Shown here one piece after another: positions 34,609 to 43,626 of a stretch of DNA of 64,000 bases. The translations under genes and the position numbers were made by a program. The DNA comes from an uncultured Bacteroidales bacterium (GTDB taxonomy: Bacteria; Bacteroidota; Bacteroidia; Bacteroidales; Muribaculaceae): assembly GCA_902760865.1 (NCBI GenBank), contig CACWID010000017.1, positions 1 through 64,000 on the forward strand, in the 5' to 3' direction. The notes under the pieces are model-generated. The model did no database searches and had not been told where the DNA came from. It worked only from the letters and a program-made list of their open reading frames with translations. The number at the start of each line of letters is the position of its first letter. Positions within the stretch are counted from its first letter, which is position 1.

Positions 34609-35015
34609 AGTCGATTCAACACGTTTAGTTGTTATCAGTTGATTATAGTCTCAATCTACAAAAATAAGGAAATTTTTCCAATCGAGGCATAAAAAAGGTG
34701 TAAAAAAGTTTCAAGAGGTTTTGCAACGTATGGCCGAATCCCTGAATTTCCAAGTGATGAGGCCGCAATAAATTTATCATCAGTATCACAGTCGTGCCAA
34801 ACTGAGAGCTGATACAACTGATTCTGTCCTTCGGCCCAGACCTAGAAGTGCTCGAGCCACAAGAGTTTAGGGAAGAGATTAAGAAAAAAAAGAAGAAAAT
34901 CTCAAAAAACATTCTGCTATGCAGGAAGACTGCACAACAAAAAAGTAGTTTTGCGTCGTTGAATTCGAAACCACCCCGATTCGATCTTGCAAACAAGTTG
35001 GTGGAAGAGTAAGAA
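34609..35015. other. Divergent region, WYL gene and aspartic protease
   Basis: About 400 AT-rich bases holding the WYL promoter (34659-34666) and a plus-strand TAGTTTTG box (34946-34953) 62 bases before the protease ATG. No other gene is seen. Confidence 0.55.
34659..34666 (-). promoter_or_regulatory. -7 promoter box TATTTTTG for the WYL gene
   Basis: TATTTTTG on the minus strand, 50 bases before the ATG. The leader has TCAAC and GTTGA half-sites that could form an operator for the WYL protein itself. Confidence 0.45.
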
Positions 35016-35927
35016 ATGAAGAACGACAAGAAGATTGATGCGAGAATGTACGCAGTTGAAAACGACAAAGCAGCATTTGTTGAGGTATCCGTCATTGATG
35101 TGGACGCCAAAGAACATGTTGGTTTGTTCCTGGTTGATAGTGGATGCACTAGCAACAAATTGTCTACATCTATCAAAATGATGGTAGGAGACAAAAGTCA
35201 ACTTATCCGCACTCTGAAAACCCAAACAGTTGGTAATCAGATTGTCGAAGAAGAAGTTTTCTCCTTCCCATTCACTATAGGTGGATGCCACTTTGTTGAT
35301 GAGTTCACCCTCATCGAAGAGAACCTATTAACAGGGGTAGGCGATAAGCCTATCTTAGGGATTCTTGGCAATCCGTTCCTTCGAAATAACTCATTGGTGA
35401 TTGATTTTGGCTCTCACAGAATCTATACTTCAGAGGTTTCACTCGATAATCTGAGCTTTTCTGATTTTTCATATTTCTTTCCCATGGTACCAGGCCTTGA
35501 AAGTTATGGGGTTCCTGTGGTTCCCATAATGGGCGATGATGGTGGGATTTTTGCTATGGTAGATACCGGCTGCACTGATCTGCTTGTTGCAGAAGGAGCA
35601 CTGGAGAAGATTTCAGGAGAAATCAAGTACAATGGCAAAACTACAGAGATGCATTCGATAGCGGGAACCATGAATTGCAGGGATGGCAATTTATCGTTCA
35701 GCATCATTGGATTACAAGAACAGAACGAGGGTCTGAAGAAGAAGGAATATCCATTCCTTGAGACTGTAACTGTGGCTCCTGTAAAGTCAATTTGCTCACT
35801 GGAGCAATGTCAAGAGAAAGAAGGGGAAGAAATCCCCGACGTGGGTATACTGTTAGGATCTCCTTTCATTGCCTCAGCTGGTTGGATTCTGGATTTCGGA
35901 GCCAATATCATCTATAGGCGAAAATAG
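35016..35927 (+). CDS. Two-lobed retropepsin-like aspartic protease
   Basis: 303 residues with two similar halves. Lobe 1 has LFLVDSGCTSNKL (catalytic-type Asp41) and ends ILGNPFLRNNSLVIDFGSHR. Lobe 2 has AMVDTGCTDLLV (Asp183) and ends LLGSPFIASAGWILDFGANI. Each lobe thus carries a D-S/T-G motif and a closing LG-x-PF block, the pattern of a retropepsin domain duplicated and fused, like a pepsin-type enzyme. No signal peptide, so it is probably cytoplasmic. It is divergent from the WYL gene across about 400 bases, but a shared function is only a suggestion. Confidence 0.78.
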   Translation: MKNDKKIDARMYAVENDKAAFVEVSVIDVDAKEHVGLFLVDSGCTSNKLSTSIKMMVGDKSQLIRTLKTQTVGNQIVEEEVFSFPFTIGGCHFVDEFTLIEENLLTGVGDKPILGILGNPFLRNNSLVIDFGSHRIYTSEVSLDNLSFSDFSYFFPMVPGLESYGVPVVPIMGDDGGIFAMVDTGCTDLLVAEGALEKISGEIKYNGKTTEMHSIAGTMNCRDGNLSFSIIGLQEQNEGLKKKEYPFLETVTVAPVKSICSLEQCQEKEGEEIPDVGILLGSPFIASAGWILDFGANIIYRRK

Positions 35928-36325
35928 CCTTTATGATAAGAAAAAGTTGAGTATGAAGACTTGACTTCAAACAAAGGTTAAAGACGTAAATACCTGCGTT
36001 TTTGACCTTTATTTGTTTGCATTTCCAGTTCAAAACAATCACATTTAAAGTATGCCAGCCGTCATCTCCGATAAGTCCAAAACCTTATATGACTAGCCAA
36101 TTTTCTCAATCCGACCTCAAGTCCCTCCTGGCATCAATAGAAGAAGTCCAGTCCAAGATTCTGCAAACTCGTGGACCATCAGAACTCATTCTTAAAGGTT
36201 GGGCGGCGGAACTTGAACCCCTTAAAGCGCCGGTGTTTATCCTTGGCTACTGTTGACACATACAGGCACAACAAAGGCGCACCCTCATGTGATGCGCCTT
36301 CATTGCATTGGTGGGTTAGTGACTG
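35928..36325. other. Intergenic region with a doubtful 55-codon frame
   Basis: About 400 bases. One frame from the ATG at 36089 to 36256 encodes 55 residues (MTSQFSQSDLKSLL opening). It has no homology I recognise and no promoter box, and is probably a remnant or not a gene. Confidence 0.35.
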
Positions 36326-37615
36326 TTATGCTCGCTTGCTCTTAATCCGCTGCACTGTACGCAAGCTGACCTTAAACTGTTTTGCAATTACAGGCGACTT
36401 TACTCCCTTACTAAGCAGGTTTGCGATTTCATCCTTGTCTTCATCGCTGAGCTTCTTGTTAGGTGCGCTTTTCTGTGGCTTCTCGGTGGTAGCGTTTGAA
36501 ACCATAGGAGCCTTGGCACCCTTCATGTTCTTGGGGTTCGGCAGGGCGTCTTCCACATTGCTGGAGCAAACATACTCGAAATGCAGGTAAGGCGTTTCTA
36601 TAATACGCAGAATATACACCTCATCCATTGGCGCACTGTTGCGTTTCTTAACGGCTCTGAAGATGACATTACCGTCATGAGCAGGTGCAAGTGCAACAAC
36701 AGTCGAACTGAAGCGGCCGAGGTCAGCGCCACCAGCCATGTCATTCAGCTCAACAGGTGAGGTCTTGTCGAAGTCCTTGCCTGTGTGGGTAACGGTGATG
36801 AACGTCACGGTGATGCCCTTGGTTTTCAGCTTCTCTTGAGTCTGCTCCAGCTTATTAAAGTACTCACTCACCTGATTGCTCTGGCTCATCTCCTCCAGCT
36901 TGCGGATGTTGTCAATGATTACCGTGACTTTGGGCGCTTGGCTTACCTCTTCAATCGTCTTGAAAAGCTGATCGAAGCTGCTGATAGGGCCCTCACATCG
37001 GAGTAAGTTTGAGGGCATCGTTCTGTCGCCGATGCGCTCAAATTGCTCTTCGGCCTTCATTTCAAAGTCAAAGAAAATGACTTGCTGATCACCATGCGGA
37101 TTTTCTTCCTCAGGAGGGAAAAAGCCATATTCGGAGCCCTCGGCGATAGCGATAGCCATTTGCAGAGACAAAATAGATTTGCCAATGCTAGGAGGGCCGA
37201 ATAGGATGCATCTGCCGCCGACTTCAACAAAATCACCGATAAGCCATTGGATTCTACTCCTGATACGTTGTCTCAATTCACCAATCGGAGCGACATCAGG
37301 ACTAGGCGAGTCATCAACGCGGTCAGGCTCTTTACCGTTTCCTGACGGTGAGACGTCATTCTGTCTCAGATCCTTGAGTGCTTTGGCTTTACCTACATCT
37401 ACTACCGCCTTGGTAGCATAGAACGCTGCATCGGCTTTGCGTTGGTTATCGTAGGTTTTCCTTGCGGACCTGTTTTCGCCCAATTTCCTTAGATAGGCTA
37501 AACCCTCCTTGATCAGATAAAAGATAAACAACAGCGCTGCGGACCAAGCTACGATACTACCCTTGTCCTTACATCTCTCAAAATCTCCAAATAATCTATT
37601 GAAATTAATATTCAT
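36326..37615 (-). CDS. Membrane-anchored RepA-like AAA ATPase with C-terminal HTH
   Basis: 429 residues. One N-terminal membrane segment at about 21-40 (IVAWSAALLFIFYLI). An AAA_25/RepA-like ATPase domain has Walker A GPPSIGKS at 140-147 and Walker B-like VTVIIDNIRKL, with a conserved THTGKDF strand. The C-terminus holds a resolvase-type helix-turn-helix (IANLLSKGVKSPVIAKQF, then VSLRTVQRIKSK). RepA-like ATPases are hexameric helicases or replication factors of plasmids and mobile elements; a membrane anchor is unusual. Confidence 0.78.
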   Translation of the reverse strand: MNINFNRLFGDFERCKDKGSIVAWSAALLFIFYLIKEGLAYLRKLGENRSARKTYDNQRKADAAFYATKAVVDVGKAKALKDLRQNDVSPSGNGKEPDRVDDSPSPDVAPIGELRQRIRSRIQWLIGDFVEVGGRCILFGPPSIGKSILSLQMAIAIAEGSEYGFFPPEEENPHGDQQVIFFDFEMKAEEQFERIGDRTMPSNLLRCEGPISSFDQLFKTIEEVSQAPKVTVIIDNIRKLEEMSQSNQVSEYFNKLEQTQEKLKTKGITVTFITVTHTGKDFDKTSPVELNDMAGGADLGRFSSTVVALAPAHDGNVIFRAVKKRNSAPMDEVYILRIIETPYLHFEYVCSSNVEDALPNPKNMKGAKAPMVSNATTEKPQKSAPNKKLSDEDKDEIANLLSKGVKSPVIAKQFKVSLRTVQRIKSKRA

Positions 37616-37691
37616 AAGATATAATAAAATAATTGATTATCAAAATATTGGGGGTGATATAAACCACCCCCAAGCTAACAGACATTACACC

Positions 37692-38375
37692 TTACTGCCA
37701 CGCAGACGCATTGGGTTTAACAAGAACCTGGGTGAAGGTCTTGAGTTCAGCGATCAGGGCCTGGACTTCGTCGCGTGTAGGCTCGGGCAACTGAACCTGT
37801 TTATTAGTGTTTCTACCGATATTTACCTGTGTGGGACAGCAGGCACGGATCAAAGCGACGAGTTCGTCATGGTCGAAGGCCATGGCAGGCTCAACGGTCA
37901 CCATGGTCGGGACACCACGAGCAGCGACAGCAGCCATAGCGTTAGCTCTGTCGTGAGGATGAGGTGCATTGTTCATGACATCCGGGTCCCAACGGTTGGT
38001 CTCTATGGTCGTGCTGAGAACCGATTTACGCATCACGGGATGATCGATGAACTCAAGGAAGCGACTCGGGTCCTTGGACTGGAACAGGTAACGGTTATTA
38101 AACTCATCACAGCGATCGAGGACACGAACGATCCATTCACTCGGGACATTCGCCGCCCACATGTCAGTACTGCTACCGACGAAGATGAAGTTGTCCTTAC
38201 CCAGGTTGACACAAAACTCTTTCTCGTCGAGTCGAAGTTCGCCCCATTTGTCAAACCGAATGTTGAGCGCGATCATGAAACAGTACACACAAAGATGCAG
38301 GCACTGCCCCTTGATAAAATTGATCGTGTGGCTAACAAAACCGAACATATTCCCATTAGCTTTATTCAGCGGCAT
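37692..38375 (-). CDS. DUF5131 (phage Gp37/Gp68-like) radical-SAM-type protein
   Basis: 227 residues. It opens with the DUF5131 signature NKANGNMFGFVSHTINFIKG and has cysteines at 25, 29 and 32 (C-x3-C-x2-C in QCLHLCVYCFM), the 4Fe-4S pattern of radical-SAM enzymes. FVGSSTDMWAANVP and the LFQSKDPSRFLEF strand follow as in the family. Homologues are common in phages and integrative elements, and some resemble spore-photoproduct-lyase-like repair enzymes. It has the same orientation as the RepA-like gene 76 bases downstream and is probably co-transcribed. Confidence 0.82.
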   Translation of the reverse strand: MPLNKANGNMFGFVSHTINFIKGQCLHLCVYCFMIALNIRFDKWGELRLDEKEFCVNLGKDNFIFVGSSTDMWAANVPSEWIVRVLDRCDEFNNRYLFQSKDPSRFLEFIDHPVMRKSVLSTTIETNRWDPDVMNNAPHPHDRANAMAAVAARGVPTMVTVEPAMAFDHDELVALIRACCPTQVNIGRNTNKQVQLPEPTRDEVQALIAELKTFTQVLVKPNASAWQ

Positions 38376-38871
38376 AGGCGTTGCAGTTTGAACGGTTCAA
38401 CGTAACGGCGGATTCACTCTTGGCGGGCACGTACACGGTCAATGCCACCGTACCTGCGCGACATTCATTAAAAATCATAGAAAATAAAACAATCTTTTTC
38501 ATTTAATTTTAATTATTTTTATAATAAAAATGTTGTTGTATCAAACGTAAAATCTCATTGATAAAATTTTAACCGCTGCAAAGGAATACAAATTTTCGCA
38601 CATAGCAAAAACTTCTAACTAACTTATAAACAGCAGTTTATAACTAATATTAGGCCTGCCTAAGGTGGCTCTTAGGTTAACTTAGTTGGACTGAAAAAAC
38701 AGGAAAAAGACTATGAATTTAGGCTAGACATTTTTGATGGCAAACAACTGCTGCTTGTAATGGTGGACCCTTGGGCCGTCGCCTGAAAAGCCCTTCAAGC
38801 GGCAAAAAAAACGAGCTGCACTCGATTGGTACAACCCGCAATAGCTGTTATAGCTTATTATATGACGTAAA

Positions 38872-38918
38872 AAAGGTAGGTCATTTCCTTGGTTGAGTTG
38901 GGAAAAAGACCTACCTTT
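38872..38918. promoter_or_regulatory. Inverted repeat AAAGGTAGGTC overlapping a -7 box
   Basis: Perfect 11-bp arms (38872-38882 and 38908-38918). The right arm contains TACCTTT of a plus-strand TACCTTTG box (38912-38919), with TTG about 20 bases upstream. No convincing gene follows. Confidence 0.5.
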
Positions 38919-38946
38919 GTGCTGGTGTATTTTGTCAACGTTTTTA

Positions 38947-38979
38947 CGCTACAATTTTACTCTACATATGAACTCTACA
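38947..38979. repeat. Three C(G/T)CTACA heptamers at 13-bp spacing
   Basis: CGCTACA (38947), CTCTACA (38960) and CTCTACA (38973) are exactly 13 bp apart, as in recombinase or repressor arm sites. Confidence 0.45.
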
Positions 38980-39015
38980 AATGCTCGAAAACCCCGATGA
39001 ATAAAGGGTTTTTAG

Positions 39016-39038
39016 GTTCCTCCAAAAATTATGAGTTC
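39016..39038. repeat. 22-base block CCTCCAAAAATTATGAGTTC, copy 1
   Basis: Shared with 41296-41317 apart from one A. GTGCCAA also recurs at a similar distance downstream in both copies. The pair encloses a secreted-protein gene and a CbbX-like ATPase gene. Confidence 0.55.
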
Positions 39039-39122
39039 GAGTTGGTATGTACAAATACCGTGCCAAAGTCATTAGTTATTTAATGCGGAATTCTAAAAAA
39101 ACATTAATTCTTGTCGGTGGGA

Positions 39123-39677
39123 TTAATAGTCTCTGTTCATGAGGTGGGTGAAGGCGGTTTTTAGTTCGTCGGCGCGGCGGGCGGCAAAGACTTCGTCCAG
39201 TTCGGCGGTGCCCTGGATGGACTTGTGGACGCCGTTCTTGCCGTAGTAATAGCGTGTCTCGTCGGTGCCGCCGTCCTGGGCATCGTTGCTCTGGAAGAAG
39301 AACTGGAGGTCTGATCCTTCTTCGTCAAAGAGGAACTCCTGATAGAACTTGCGGGCTGCTACGTTATAGCTGGTAGATATGAAGTAGAGCTTGTAATAGG
39401 GCGTTCCCAACACGGGGTCCTCGCCGAGCGTGAAATAGTAGTGGATGACCTCCTCGGTGGGGCCGCAGCCGGGGACGTCGTAATGGCTGACAATCTCCAT
39501 GTCGCTGCGGGGCACGTTCTGCTCCTGGGCATGGCTGTTGAGGTCTATCTGCTCTTTGGCGGCGCTGTAGGCGGCGCGGATGCCGGCCATCTCGGCTTTA
39601 GACATTTCCTGGGCGAGGGACGGCAGGGTCGTCAGCGTCATCAGCAGCACGATGAATGTGATATAGTATCTAGTCAT
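39123..39677 (-). CDS. Secreted protein of unknown function
   Basis: 184 residues. Signal peptide about 1-22 (FIVLLMTLTTLPSLAQ). Mature domain with VPGCGPTEEVIHYYFTLGED, then YKLYFISTSYNVAARKFYQE, and a C-terminal RRADELKTAFTHLMNR. The family is not recognised. It lies 16 bases after the CbbX-like ATPase gene on the same strand, so they probably form an operon. Confidence 0.68.
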   Translation of the reverse strand: MTRYYITFIVLLMTLTTLPSLAQEMSKAEMAGIRAAYSAAKEQIDLNSHAQEQNVPRSDMEIVSHYDVPGCGPTEEVIHYYFTLGEDPVLGTPYYKLYFISTSYNVAARKFYQEFLFDEEGSDLQFFFQSNDAQDGGTDETRYYYGKNGVHKSIQGTAELDEVFAARRADELKTAFTHLMNRDY

Positions 39678-39693
39678 GGCGGTTCACCGTTTT

Positions 39694-40905
39694 TTATTTC
39701 CTTTCCTTGAAGGCGTTCTCGATGTCTTCCACAGTCAGCACGGACAGTTCGTCGTCGTTGATGCTGAGCTTGGCTGTCAGGCGGTTGGCCTGCTGCTCGA
39801 CGGCGCGCTCGAAGATGTTGCGCACATAGCGGGCGTTGCCGAAGTTCTTGGTCTTGTGGGCAACGACATAGTCCAGGTTGTCCTTGAGCAGCCTAGCCGC
39901 ATCATCGGTCATGGTGTACTGGTTCTTGTTCAGGTACAGCTTGAAGATGTCAAACAATTCCTGCTCGGTGTAGTCGGGAAAATTGATGTAGCGCGTGAAG
40001 CGCGACTGCAGTCCCGGGTTGGAGTCGATGAAGCGTTTCATCTCATCGGGGTAGCCGGCAATGATGACCACCAGCTTGTCGCGGTCATCCTCCATGCGCT
40101 TGAGCAGGGTCGATATAGCCTCCTGGCCGTAGTCGCTGCGTGCATCCTGGGGCACCAGGGCATAGGCCTCGTCGATGAACAGCACGCCGTTAAGCGCCGA
40201 GTCGATCACGGCATTGGTCTTGGTGGCGGTTTGCCCCACATACTCGGCCACGAGGCCCGAGCGGTCGGTCTCCACGGTGTGCCCCCTCTTCAGGATTCCC
40301 AGGTCCTTGTAGATACGCGCCACGATGCGCGCCACGGTTGTCTTGCCCGTACCGGGGCTGCCGGTGAACACGAGGTGGAATGACATCTTGGGCACCTTAA
40401 GGCCCTGGGCTTTACGTTGTTGCTGGATTTTGGCGAAGTTGGCAATGGTGTGCACTTCTTCCTTGACCGATTCCAGTCCGATGAGTTCGTCCAGTTCCTT
40501 GTAGGGGTCACCTTCCATCACCTCGGTGATGACCACGCTATCCTTGGGTTCATTGGGTTCCTGGGCAATCTCGGTGATGGGGGCAGGCGTTTTGGGGGCA
40601 GGCTTGCTCGTCAGTCCGGCCCACAACGCAAAGATAACTAACGCCAACAAAGCCGCACTACCACACACTACCGTCTTCTTGGTGAATCTCACCGGCTCAC
40701 CGGGGCGCAGGAACTTGTACAGCAACACATAGCCCCAATAGATGAGCGGCGAGAGGATGGCGATAAACACCAGGAGCCCTAAAGCTCCATCGCCCGCGAC
40801 GCCCTCGGCGCGCATGTCAAACACGGCAACGATGCCGGCGATAATCATCAGGGCCGCAAAAGCCAGAATAACGATACCGCAACCGCCCGAAAGTTCTCGT
40901 TTCAT
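39694..40905 (-). CDS. CbbX/SpoVK-type AAA+ ATPase with membrane anchor
   Basis: 403 residues. Three N-terminal membrane segments (FAALMIIAGIVAVF, LGLLVFIAILSPLIYWGYVL, AALLALVIFALWAGL), a linker, then a CbbX-family AAA+ domain: LDELIGLESVKEEV, Walker A GSPGTGKT, the SGLVAEYVGQTATKT pore-loop region, and Walker B LFIDEAYAL. CbbX/SpoVK-like proteins remodel protein complexes; here the target is unknown and the membrane location is notable. A TATATTTG box lies at 41129-41136. Confidence 0.85.
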   Translation of the reverse strand: MKRELSGGCGIVILAFAALMIIAGIVAVFDMRAEGVAGDGALGLLVFIAILSPLIYWGYVLLYKFLRPGEPVRFTKKTVVCGSAALLALVIFALWAGLTSKPAPKTPAPITEIAQEPNEPKDSVVITEVMEGDPYKELDELIGLESVKEEVHTIANFAKIQQQRKAQGLKVPKMSFHLVFTGSPGTGKTTVARIVARIYKDLGILKRGHTVETDRSGLVAEYVGQTATKTNAVIDSALNGVLFIDEAYALVPQDARSDYGQEAISTLLKRMEDDRDKLVVIIAGYPDEMKRFIDSNPGLQSRFTRYINFPDYTEQELFDIFKLYLNKNQYTMTDDAARLLKDNLDYVVAHKTKNFGNARYVRNIFERAVEQQANRLTAKLSINDDELSVLTVEDIENAFKERK

Positions 40906-41128
40906 AACTCGATCAATTGTTATATTCGTATAGTAATTTGTCCTATTTGTGCATCCTATAATTCAAGTCGCACAGGCTAAAAATTCACTTCAGCCCGACC
41001 GCTGACCGACAGGACACTATCGGCAAATCGATGCAGCCTTTCTGCCGTGCACTTGCCTTGCCATGTCCGCCGACAATAATAGTCTTTTCATCGTGACTGA
41101 GCAATCAAGTGAATCTTTAAAACCGATG

Positions 41129-41136
41129 CAAATATA
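41129..41136 (-). promoter_or_regulatory. -7 promoter box TATATTTG for the CbbX-like gene
   Basis: TATATTTG on the minus strand, about 220 bases before the ATG at 40905, giving an unusually long leader if used. Confidence 0.45.
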
Positions 41137-41295
41137 CACCAAATTGCTCATCAAACCAATCCAATGGCATACAAAAGCCACCAACAGACGTTTAATATTT
41201 CGGTCAAGCGGCTATTAGTTGCTGAAAAGTCAGAAAAAAATAAATCAGCACTACCCTCCCGAGCCATGCTGACAATCATGTTTAACCCTAAAAAA

Positions 41296-41317
41296 CCTCC
41301 AAAATTATGAGTTCGAA
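41296..41317. repeat. 22-base block CCTCCAAAATTATGAGTTCG, copy 2
   Basis: Second copy of the block at 39016, in the same orientation, 2.28 kb away, with GTGCCAA recurring downstream. Confidence 0.5.
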
Positions 41318-41448
41318 CCTATATCTGCAATTGTCGTGCCAACTTTTTAAATTCTTGTATAGCACTAAACAACAGGCAGTTATGGACATTATTCCTTGAA
41401 CAGACAAACGGAAAACATGATTTTGCATTGTCTCACTGGCTCTGGTGG

Positions 41449-42519
41449 TCAATTCTCCAGATACCAGTGGTAGAGGGCGGGAACGCCGTCCTCGAGTTCC
41501 ATGGTATGGTGCCAGCCCAGGGAGTGGAGTTTGCTCACGTCGGTAAGTTTGCGCAGGGTGCCGTCGGGCTTGGTGGTGTCCCACTCAATGACGCCACGGT
41601 AGCCGACCGTCTGCTTGACGAGTGCTGCAAGCTGTTTGATAGTGATCTCCTTACCGCTGCCGATATTGATGTGGCAGTTGCGCACCTCGTCGCCCGTGCC
41701 GCGCACGTCCTCGAAGTCGATATGCTCCAGGCAATAGACGCTGGCATCAGCCATGTCCTCGCTCCACAGGAATTCCCTGATCGGCGCACCCGAGCCCCAC
41801 AAGAGCAAACGGTCCCTCATGATGCCGTATTTCTCCAGCGTAGCGACAATCTGTTCCTCGACAGCCTTGCCGTTGACGTGCTCGACGGGACGGCGGTCCA
41901 GGTCAGCACGGATGCCATCGATATTTCCCTCGTTGAGCATCTTGGCCAGATGCATCTTGCGCACCATGGCGGGCATGACGTGGCTGGTCTCGAGGTCAAA
42001 GTTGTCGCGAGGGCCGTACAGGTTGGTGGGCATCACGGCAATGAAGTTGGTGCCATACTGTAGGTTGAACGACTCGCACATCTTCATGCCAGCAATCTTG
42101 GCGATGGCATAAGGTTCATTGGTGTACTCCAGCGGGGACGTCAGCAGGGCATCTTCGCCGATGGGCTGCGGGGCTTCGCGCGGGTAGATGCATGTGCTGC
42201 CCAGGAAAAGCAGTTTCTTCACGCCATGCCGCCAGCTCTCGCCAATGACATTTTGCTGAATCGCCAGATTCTGATAGATAAAATCAGCGCGATACTTCAG
42301 GTTGGCCATGATGCCGCCCACGTGGGCAGCAGCAAGCACGACATACTCAGGACGCTCTTGGTCAAAAAACTGCCTTACGGCCACGGCGTCCATCAGGTCA
42401 AGTTCCTGGTGGGTGCGTCCGATGAGGTGTGTGTAGCCCTTGCGCTGCAAGGAGTTCCAGATGGCGCTGCCGACAAGACCGCGGTGGCCGGCAACATATA
42501 TTTTGGAGTCGCTAGTCAT
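41449..42519 (-). CDS. fcl: GDP-L-fucose synthase
   Basis: 356 residues. NADPH loop YVAGHRGLVGSAIWN at the start; catalytic block EPYAIAKIAGMKMCE (YxxxK) and the family signature MPTNLYGPRDNF. It converts GDP-4-keto-6-deoxymannose from Gmd to GDP-L-fucose by epimerisation and reduction. It is separated from gmd by three bases, so the two are coupled. Fucose would feed capsule or glycoprotein synthesis. Confidence 0.95.
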   Translation of the reverse strand: MTSDSKIYVAGHRGLVGSAIWNSLQRKGYTHLIGRTHQELDLMDAVAVRQFFDQERPEYVVLAAAHVGGIMANLKYRADFIYQNLAIQQNVIGESWRHGVKKLLFLGSTCIYPREAPQPIGEDALLTSPLEYTNEPYAIAKIAGMKMCESFNLQYGTNFIAVMPTNLYGPRDNFDLETSHVMPAMVRKMHLAKMLNEGNIDGIRADLDRRPVEHVNGKAVEEQIVATLEKYGIMRDRLLLWGSGAPIREFLWSEDMADASVYCLEHIDFEDVRGTGDEVRNCHINIGSGKEITIKQLAALVKQTVGYRGVIEWDTTKPDGTLRKLTDVSKLHSLGWHHTMELEDGVPALYHWYLEN

Positions 42520-42522
42520 TAT

Positions 42523-43605
42523 TTACTGGAGATGATAGATTTTCTTGATGTGCTGCATGTCGTGCTCCACCATAATGCGGACAAGGTCTTGGAAAGAGGT
42601 CTTCTGCGGATTCCAGCCGAGCTGTTGTTTGGCCTTTGTGGGGTCTCCGAGCAGCTGATCCACCTCGGCGGGACGGAAGTACTTGGGATCGACCTCGACT
42701 ATTACCCGTCCAGTGGCCTTGTCAATGCCTTTCTCGTCAATACCCTCGCCTTGCCATTCCAGCTCGATGCCGGCATGGTGGAAGGCCAGTGTGCAGAATT
42801 CCCTCACCGAGTGGCACTCGCCCGTGGCGATGACAAAGTCGTCGGGCTCGGGCTGCTGCATGATGAGCCACATGCACTCCACGTAGTCACGGGCATAGCC
42901 CCAGTCGCGCAGGGCATTGAGGTTACCCAGGTAGAGCTTGTCCTGCAGGCCGTGGGCGATGCGTGCGGCGGCAAAGGTAATCTTGCGGGTCACGAAGGTC
43001 TCGCCACGGCGCTCACTCTCGTGGTTGAAAAGGATGCCGTTGGCGCAGAACATGCCGTAACTCTCGCGGTAGTTTTTCATGATCCAGAACGAGTACAGCT
43101 TGGCGCAGCCGTATGGGCTGCGGGGGTAGAACGGCGTGGTCTCGCGCTGGGGCACCTCCTGCACCTTGCCGTAGAGTTCGCTCGTGCTTGCCTGATAGAT
43201 CTTGGTCGTCTGTTCACGGCCGGCGATGCGCACCGCCTCGATGAGACGCAGGGTGCCTACGGCGTCGGTCTCGGCCGTGTATTCGGGCACATCAAACGAT
43301 ACCTTGACGTGGCTCTGGGCCGCCAGGTTGTAGATCTCGTCGGGCTTGATCTTCTCGATGATGCGGATGAGGGAACTGCTGTCGGTCATGTCGCCGTAGT
43401 GGAGGTTGATGAGGCGACGCTGCTTCATGTCGCGCACCCACTCGTCGAGGTAGAGGTGCTCGATGCGGCCTGTGTTGAAGCTGCTGCTGCGACGCAGGAT
43501 GCCGTGTACCTCATATCCCTTGTCCAGGAGGAATTCTGCCAGATAGGATCCGTCTTGTCCGGTGATGCCCGTGATGAGGGCCACTTTCTGATTATTCTCG
43601 TTCAT
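42523..43605 (-). CDS. gmd: GDP-mannose 4,6-dehydratase
   Basis: 360 residues. NADP loop [34 protein letters not shown], and the catalytic [12 protein letters not shown] (YxxxK). It makes GDP-4-keto-6-deoxy-D-mannose, the substrate of Fcl encoded three bases downstream. The upxY gene ends 21 bases upstream of the start, making a three-gene GDP-fucose unit. Confidence 0.96.
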   Translation of the reverse strand: MNENNQKVALITGITGQDGSYLAEFLLDKGYEVHGILRRSSSFNTGRIEHLYLDEWVRDMKQRRLINLHYGDMTDSSSLIRIIEKIKPDEIYNLAAQSHVKVSFDVPEYTAETDAVGTLRLIEAVRIAGREQTTKIYQASTSELYGKVQEVPQRETTPFYPRSPYGCAKLYSFWIMKNYRESYGMFCANGILFNHESERRGETFVTRKITFAAARIAHGLQDKLYLGNLNALRDWGYARDYVECMWLIMQQPEPDDFVIATGECHSVREFCTLAFHHAGIELEWQGEGIDEKGIDKATGRVIVEVDPKYFRPAEVDQLLGDPTKAKQQLGWNPQKTSFQDLVRIMVEHDMQHIKKIYHLQ

Positions 43606-43626
43606 ATCGTTCTCTATTCTTTAGAC

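Larger units (their letters stand above)
38376..39122. other. Gene-poor right edge of the island
   Basis: About 750 bases, AT-rich, without a supportable gene. It holds an inverted repeat overlapping a TACCTTTG box (38872-38919), three 13-bp-spaced heptamers (38947-38979), a 13-base match to the left element (38995-39007) and a 22-base block repeated near 41296. Confidence 0.6.
40906..41448. other. Intergenic region upstream of the CbbX-like gene
   Basis: About 540 bases holding a TATATTTG promoter box (41129-41136, minus) and copy 2 of the 22-base block (41296-41317). No gene is supportable. Confidence 0.5.

Noticed and set aside
36002..36256. 84-codon frame next to the RepA-like gene
   Set aside because: No promoter, no recognisable domain and a possible later ATG; kept only as a remark in the intergenic entry.
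38872..38919. Invertible promoter flanked by inverted repeats
   Set aside because: The inverted arms overlap the -7 box itself instead of flanking a complete promoter, and there is no invertase gene nearby.
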